Shown here piece after piece: positions 60,876 through 64,000 of a stretch of 64,000 bases of DNA. Positions within the stretch are counted from its first letter, which is position 1. Every line of letters starts with the position of its first letter. Made by a program: the position numbers and the translations under genes. The stretch is from Lumbricus terrestris (lineage: Eukaryota; Annelida; Clitellata; Crassiclitellata; Lumbricidae). The DNA lies in assembly GCA_949752735.1 (NCBI GenBank), contig OX457036.1, positions 14,699,516 to 14,763,515 of the forward strand, given 5' to 3'. Under the pieces are notes generated by a model, which did no database searches, had not been told where the DNA came from, and saw only the letters and a program-made list of their open reading frames with translations.

Positions 60876-62730
60876 CTGTTCCCCGATTACAAATCCAATG
60901 CGGCTGTCGTCAGCGAAGTAGAGTTGGACCGGAACGTCTTCAAAAATACTATTGTTCACGAGCTCCATTGTATCGAGGTCGTAGCTGAGAAGAGTGTTTC
61001 CCGTGTTGACGAAAACGTATCGCGAGTCAGGCGTGATCTGACAGACAGTGGCTCGCTTCGGCAGATTGAGAACGCTGGCCATGGCACAGCGACCGACATC
61101 AGCAATGCACAGCCAGTTGGTCTCCGCACAGATGACCATGCAGAGGTGAGTGTCCGTCAGACAGAGATGCGTCAGCTGCTGTCTGTCCCTTGTGCTCAGA
61201 GAGATGTGGTTGACCGGGACCAGGTGGCCGAGGAACTTTCCCGTCTCCAGGCTGTGGAGTTTGACGGACTTTTCGCGATCGTAGTCGACGATGGCCGCGT
61301 GTCGGCCGGACCTCGAGACATACATCGTCCCCACGGAGGCTGGTATGGCTCCGCGTCGTTCACCGGCAACCAGATCGACCACCTGGATGAAGGAGCTGGC
61401 CGGGTCCTTGGCCAGAAGGTTCTCATCCTCTTACCCAATGACGAAGCACTGCTTCGGGTATCAACGCAGTTCATGACGTGCCTCAACGCCCCACCTGGCA
61501 TCTGACGGTAGGGAAAGTTCGGGACCAGGGCGCAGTAGAAGTAGGCTGCGTCACGTAGCGCTGACTCCACCAGCTGCACCTCGACGCCCTTCCCGAGGTT
61601 GTAGTCGCAGAGAACGTTTTCCAGCGAGAACGCCCTCGTCTTGTGGTAGATCCAGTCGAAGCGGAACAGAACGGAGCTGTTCAGGTCGTCGAACCTTCCG
61701 GAGAGACTCAGATGGACCGGAAGTTGGTCGAACTTCCTGAGATTGTACAGCGGATCTGGATGCTCCGTGTCCGCCTCTCGAAATATCAGAGGCTGGGTGG
61801 GTATGAATCGGTTGTCTGCATTCGGAGCTGTTGGACTGTTCTCCGGGTTGCTTTTGGCGCCCATCCAGTAGCTTGCGATCAGAGAGTGGGCTTCTTGTCG
61901 TCGCTTCTCGTCCTTCAGATACCGCGTCCTCGCAGCGTCCGCGAAGGCTCTGTGCTTCCAGTAGACGAGAGTGACCTCTTCGCAGACAACCGTCCTAAGG
62001 AGATCCTGAAGCGTATACTTGATCCTCTGCCAGGCGATCGGCGGAACTCGTCCGAGGTCCCGCGACCCGGAACTCTCACCCACTTCCGCTGTAGCCACAT
62101 CGTCCATCGACAACACTCCATCTCGCAGTCGCTCAGACCCTTCAGAGAAGCCGTCAACAGCGCCAAGGCCCGACTGACGAAGCCGCTCCCGAACTGGCGC
62201 TCCAGATCGTCGAACACCCTTTCGATTCCTTCATTGGCGTCACCTGGAAGAGCTTCCAGATCCACCTCCGTCGTGGAGGTCCATTTCCGAACGACATCCG
62301 CCGTCATCTTTACGACGAGAGGAGTGGCACAATAGGCGAATGAGTTCTCGAAGACGGCGTACTCCTGATGGCTGGTCAACTTCCGGTTCTTCTTGGCGAG
62401 CAACGACCTCAGAAGGGTCAGACAGTCGTCAGGCAGAAGAAGTGGAACGTCCACGAAATTGTTGGATCGTCGAATCACATCGCACCTCAGCGTGTCCAGC
62501 GCCGGTCCAGTCGTGACGGACAGAACGATCTTCACGTTTTCCTTGACGTTCAGCGGAAGCCACTCGAAGAGATGAGAGCCACAGTGGGTCCCTAGTAGAT
62601 CGATGCCATTGATGAAGACGACGAGGCAGCGGTCGTCTGGAAAGTTATCGAGGACCTGGTGGAAGTGGTTGATGAGGTCTGTGTTGCCGATGGGAGTGGC
62701 CTCTGGTGGGCGTCCGGTTGCCTTGGGAAT
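60876..62730 (-). pseudogene. NWD1-like NACHT/WD40 protein, frameshifted
   Basis: Starting after an acceptor GTGACAG (exon start 62730), frame one reads INHFHQVLDNFPDDRCLVVF with a Walker B-like INGIDLL, then LKGLSDCEME near 62118. A net frame change there leads to VLSMDDVATAEV, RVPPIAWQRIKYTLQDLL and VYWKHRAFADAARTRYL, the winged-helix and linker signature of NWD proteins. A second frame change between 61510 and 61433 and a TAA at 61431 precede WD-like strands (VVDLVAGERRGAIPA, VKLHSLETGKFLGHL, ITPDSRYVFVNTGNTLLSYD) ending at a donor CAG|GTGAC at 60876. The Walker A exon is not in view. NWD proteins are STAND-type ATPases. The frame changes suggest decay, though assembly error is possible. 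Confidence 0.6.
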
Positions 62731-63042
62731 CTGTCACGAAGCACCGACTCCACCAGCTGCAGACCTTCTTCTCAGCAGCCTTCTAAACATAGTTGAGAAC
62801 AAACGGGAAGTCCATATTATAAAATATGCCTAGGAAATATTTAACACAGATGGTAATGTTTTCAGTTAAATTTACATATGTGATATTTTTACAAAATTGT
62901 TAAGGTTTCTGCTGCTAAGGTTGGAATCGATTCAAAAAGCAGGGTCTATCTGATATGTAATGTAATTTAATGAATTGACACTATTTGCCTAATGCAATGG
63001 CCATCACAGTTAAATTTCGTAATCGTGATATCGTAACCTCAA
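62731..63042. other. 5' flank of the NWD1-like exon
   Basis: Next to the acceptor, 62733-62762 nearly repeats coding sequence at 61552-61583 (both encode QLVES-x-LRD on the minus strand). Beyond it the sequence is AT-rich without exons. Confidence 0.5.
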
Positions 63043-63240
63043 AAAATCTAAAGCTCCACTCGAAAGCCAAGCGCGGGGCACCAGATTATTCATGTACGCT
63101 AAGCCCCCCCCAAGAAGCCCCATTGTCGTGTTTTTTACCGTGTAAATGGTCTATTTTTTCGGGCTTAGCCCTCTCCCAAGCACTTTCAACTGACAACTAT
63201 AAAAAAGGTCATCCAACTTTTTCGGCCGGGAATAAGATTT
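63043..63240 (-). repeat. Repeat R fragment followed by a hAT-like fragment
   Basis: 63043-63095 matches repeat R reversed (CTCGAAAGCCAAGCGCGGGG). It is followed by a C-run and TTTTTCGGGC/AAGGTCATCCAAC motifs shared with the fragment at 3060. No complete termini. Confidence 0.5.
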
Positions 63241-63494
63241 GAACAATTATATAGTGCCAATCTCATAAAATTATAGGCTGATCGCTTCACAAACGTAAAT
63301 GCAAATACAATGCTAACTAGTAAAGATCCTCTCTTTCAATATTATATGTTTACGTCGAAATTAACACCCAGATGAAGGACATCAATCAACACAGGACACT
63401 TGGGTCCGACTAAGTTCCAACTAACAAACTGAATTAATTCACAGCCGATGATCCAGTAGGGCTTGCTCATATTGCTTCTATGCGTAATTGTTAA
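63241..63494. other. No recognisable gene
   Basis: Unique AT-rich sequence without exon or repeat. Confidence 0.4.
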
Positions 63495-63691
63495 AGCGCC
63501 ACTTCAAGCTCTCTACTCAGAGGCGCTCCCGACTACAGCGCGGACACTGCATCGGCGTTTCACCCCGAAGCACTGAGCAATTGCGAGTGAAGGACTTGCC
63601 CAAGGCCCCTACGCGGCGACTTGAGGCGGATTCAAACCTGCAACACTTTGACTGCAAGGTAATGAACATATCGACTAGAACACCGCGCCCC
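63495..63691 (-). mobile_element. tRNA-derived SINE, reverse copy
   Basis: Collinear with 15660-15895 in reverse: GGGGCGCGGTG head, B box GGTTTGAATCC, body GAAGGACTTGCCCAAGG and AATTGCTCAGTGCTTCGG (read on the appropriate strand), and AGCGCC tail. The A box is more diverged than in the first copy. Confidence 0.82.
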
Positions 63692-64000
63692 GGGAGGAGA
63701 GTGGTCACCGGATTTCATTAAGACGATTTGCGTACAAGTGTGTACAGCGGAAGAGGTATATCGACCAAATGTACGTATGCAAAATAAATTTCTAAGTATT
63801 ATGACGTTCGGTTGACCTATTTATAACTCTGTATGATCCTATAGTTGTCTGATGGCAATAATATGTGAATTATTTATTACATTATAATTAAATTATGTTC
63901 TTATCCAAACAATAAACCATTGTTTAGATCAGAATAGCTAGAAGTATGAAGATTAATAAAATATTTCATAGATCATTTTAGCTGATTAACTTTGCAATGA
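63692..64000. other. No recognisable gene
   Basis: AT-rich end of the window; nothing identified. Confidence 0.4.

Overview
The window is eukaryotic, AT-rich and intron-rich. It has small exons in kilobase introns, a tRNA-derived SINE, LINE, LTR and DNA transposon copies, and no bacterial-type operon structure. The gene content (a Swt1-like PIN gene, NWD1-like NACHT/WD genes) and a Gmr1-like gypsy element point to a metazoan, probably a marine invertebrate deuterostome. The palindrome TAGGCCTA is strikingly frequent; I associate it with ambulacrarian genomes (echinoderms, hemichordates), but that assignment is an inference and not secure.

Left part (1-16.4 kb): a possible small minus-strand exon with a CpG-rich upstream region, a cluster of short hAT-like elements, two minisatellites, a candidate GC-rich solo LTR, and a complete 7.43-kb minus-strand Ty3/gypsy element (6407-13836). 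Its two 1039-bp LTRs differ at only three positions that I saw. Its single 1606-residue Gag-Pol ORF is intact and carries integrase upstream of reverse transcriptase, the Gmr1-type order, with a SCAN-like capsid region. A tRNA-derived SINE lies at 15660.

Middle (17-40 kb): a plus-strand series of very small exon-like units (27-45 nt, mostly entering and leaving in phase 1). These include a tandemly amplified 33-nt exon encoding variants of E-x-M-S-E-P-D-x-x-C-S between 23.6 and 27.5 kb, several of them decayed. The sequence to 40.3 kb is mostly transposons. Several non-autonomous hAT-like elements have exact 8-bp target duplications, one contains a second element with 9-bp duplications, one contains an 87-bp satellite, and a LINE copy is interrupted by a hAT-like element.

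Right part (40.4-55.3 kb): a plus-strand gene whose exons join in a consistent phase over at least 12 exons. It runs from an acidic Ser/Thr-rich N-terminus through a PDZ domain to a complete PIN nuclease domain of the Swt1 type. PDZ plus PIN is an unexpected combination and is the most interesting coding finding. Its introns hold hAT-like elements, a transposase remnant and a Mutator-like element with GCGCGC-rich inverted repeats. The last 4 kb hold minus-strand NWD1-like sequence (NACHT Walker B, winged helix, WD repeats) with two frameshifts and a stop, followed by an exon that normally precedes the NACHT domain. This suggests decayed tandem copies.

Exon models are read from ORF continuity, splice sites and phase only; no transcript evidence was available. 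Repeat families are named from termini and target duplications, not from a database.
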